Shown here: positions 5,731 to 6,919 of the stretch, in pieces
How positions within the stretch are numbered: position 1 is the first letter of the stretch
Layout: each line of letters starts with the position of its first letter
Source of the DNA: Hydrogenimonas sp.
GTDB taxonomy: Bacteria > Campylobacterota > Campylobacteria > Campylobacterales > Hydrogenimonadaceae
Assembly: GCF_029933015.1 (NCBI RefSeq)
Contig: NZ_JAOZOZ010000082.1
Location: 1-6,919, forward strand
Direction of reading: 5' to 3'
Length of the DNA: 6,919 nt
Program-made: the position numbers and the translations under genes
Notes under the pieces: model-generated
The model's database searches: none
What the model was told of the DNA's origin: nothing
The model's input: only the letters and a program-made list of their open reading frames with translations

Positions 5731-6919
5731 CGTTTTCCTACAAAGGGTATGACAAAAGCGGCAAACGTGTCAAAGGCGCGATTACCGCCACATCCATCGA
5801 AGCCGCGAAGGAGCAGCTGAAATATCAGGGGATCCTGCTCGAAAAGATCAAACCGAAAACGCAGTTTTTCGTCCGTCCCATTCCCCCGGCACTCATCGCC
5901 GCGCTGGGTCGCAACCTCAGCCTCTACCTCAAAGCCGGCATCTCTCTCAACCAGGGTCTCCACCTCATCGCCGACAACTACCCGAAAAAGAGCAAACAGC
6001 GGGCTTTTCTCGAGGAGGTCGCCCGCCATATCGAAAGCGGCGGCTCCTTTTCGGACGCCCTGGGAGCCCAGAGCGTCTACTCCGTCCCGCCCTATTTCCT
6101 CCATACGATCAAAGTGGCCCAAAAAAGCGGAAATCTCGAAATGGTCCTGCTGGAACTCGCCGAATATGTCCAGGAGCAGGAGCGGATCAAACGTGACGTC
6201 ACCAAAGCCTTCATCTACCCCACCTTCATCCTGCTGATCGCCATCGCGATGATCAACTTCATGCTCACGACCATCATCCCGAAAATCGTCGATATGTTCG
6301 AAAGCACGAAAAGCGAGCTGCCCACCTCCACGAAAATCACCCTGGCCCTTTCGCACTTCTTCCAGGCCTATTCGTGGCTGCTGCTGATCGTTTTCGCGGC
6401 CCTTGTCACCGCTTTGGTCCTTACATGGAAACGTAACGAGAAGTTCGGCTATGTCATGGATCGACTCGTACTGAAAGTTCCCCTTTTCGGTGACATGATC
6501 GTCTTCATGGAACTGGGACGCTTCAGCCGGGTCATGGCCCTGCTTCTGCAAAGCGGCGTTCCCTTCGCCCAGGCCCTCAATTTCGCCGGCCAGACCATCG
6601 GCAACCGCTACCTGCAGAGACTTTTCGGCAAGATCGCCGCACAGATCGTCGAAGGAAAGAGCTTCACCCAGGCCGTCAGGGAAAACGTCAAAAAGGGAGA
6701 GATCCCCAACGACTTCGTCAACGCCGTGGCACTGGGAGAGAAAAGCTCGCACCTGGCCTTCTCCCTCAAAAGCCTCGCCGAACTCTACGCCCAGCAAAAC
6801 CGCGACCGCATCGAAGTGATGCTGGCCCTGCTCGAACCGGTACTCATGCTCACGATCGGAGGCATCATCGGCTTCCTGGTCATCTCGATGCTGCTGCCTA
6901 TTTTTTCGATCAGTCTGGG
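5727..6919 (+). CDS. gspF: Type II secretion system platform protein GspF, 3' partial
   Basis: The frame runs open from the ATG at 5727 to the window end: 397 complete residues, probably only a few short of the natural C-terminus (family about 400). The opening FSYKGYDKSGKRVKG is the standard GspF start. Two homologous cytoplasmic helical repeats are seen: about 55-165 (LGRNLSLYLKAGISLNQGL, later QKSGNLEMVLLELAEYV) and about 260-365 (LGRFSRVMALLLQSGVPFAQAL, later GEKSSHLAFSLKSLAELY). Membrane segments lie at about 163-185, 216-233 and 366-392, the last followed by the typical LLPIF ending. GspF sits at the centre of the inner-membrane platform and is thought to pass motion from GspE to the pseudopilus. 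Its ATG shares ATGA with the gspE stop; GGAG at 5713-5716 is a plausible ribosome binding site. The motif residues vary slightly: AQKSG replaces the usual GEKSG in repeat one. Confidence 0.97.
   Translation, partial: MTFSYKGYDKSGKRVKGAITATSIEAAKEQLKYQGILLEKIKPKTQFFVRPIPPALIAALGRNLSLYLKAGISLNQGLHLIADNYPKKSKQRAFLEEVARHIESGGSFSDALGAQSVYSVPPYFLHTIKVAQKSGNLEMVLLELAEYVQEQERIKRDVTKAFIYPTFILLIAIAMINFMLTTIIPKIVDMFESTKSELPTSTKITLALSHFFQAYSWLLLIVFAALVTALVLTWKRNEKFGYVMDRLVLKVPLFGDMIVFMELGRFSRVMALLLQSGVPFAQALNFAGQTIGNRYLQRLFGKIAAQIVEGKSFTQAVRENVKKGEIPNDFVNAVALGEKSSHLAFSLKSLAELYAQQNRDRIEVMLALLEPVLMLTIGGIIGFLVISMLLPIFSISL

Noticed and set aside
990..5850. Recurring TCGAAAA heptamer, considered as a possible uptake or regulatory word
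   Set aside because: Nearly all copies I inspected fall in frame as xTC-GAA-AAx, that is Leu/Phe/Ile-Glu-Lys in preferred codons, so codon use explains it.
5616..6797. Open frame of 393 codons on the minus strand opposite gspE end and gspF
   Set aside because: It is in codon register with gspF, has the same acidic low-information composition, and lies opposite highly conserved GspF motifs.
1..6919. Promoters, terminators, RNA genes, inverted repeats and CRISPR-like repeats
   Set aside because: The window is coding from end to end with no spacers, and I saw no stem-loop plus T-run or spaced repeat.

Overview
The window is one uninterrupted, co-directional (+ strand) block of a type II secretion system (T2SS) operon. 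It holds seven genes in the order L-like, M-like, N-like, gspC, gspD, gspE, gspF. The first gene has lost its start to the window edge. The last (gspF) runs off the right edge only a few codons before its expected end. Every junction is an overlap and there is no intergenic DNA, so no promoter, terminator, RNA gene, repeat, CRISPR array or mobile element is visible.

Layout: positions 1-723 encode a bitopic inner-membrane protein resembling a shortened GspL. Positions 716-1117 (GTG start) encode a small bitopic GspM/PilO-like protein. Positions 1114-1623 encode a GspN-like protein with one N-terminal membrane segment. Positions 1607-2434 encode GspC with its HR and PDZ domains. Positions 2421-4256 encode the outer-membrane secretin GspD, with a signal peptide and a textbook secretin signature. 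Positions 4216-5730 encode the cytoplasmic ATPase GspE, with Walker A, Walker B, His box and a four-cysteine zinc module. Positions 5727-6919 encode the polytopic platform protein GspF.

Together these make the energy-transducing core of the machine. GspE hydrolyses ATP on the cytoplasmic face, coupled through L/M and GspF in the inner membrane. GspC bridges the inner membrane to the periplasmic N-domains of GspD, which forms the outer-membrane channel. The pseudopilins (GspG to GspK) and the prepilin peptidase (GspO) are also needed. They are not in the window and could lie downstream of gspF or elsewhere.

Organism: a didermic bacterium. The protein style, the divergent short L/M/N proteins and the compact overlapping layout suggest Campylobacterota (Epsilonproteobacteria), probably a free-living Sulfurovum/Nitratifractor/Hydrogenimonas-like lineage given the moderately high GC and strong preference for C-ending codons. 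This is an inference from general resemblance, not from a database match. The most noteworthy points are the L-M-N-C-D-E-F order, the reduced L-like protein, and periplasmic cysteines in the small subunits. No wholly new system is evident.
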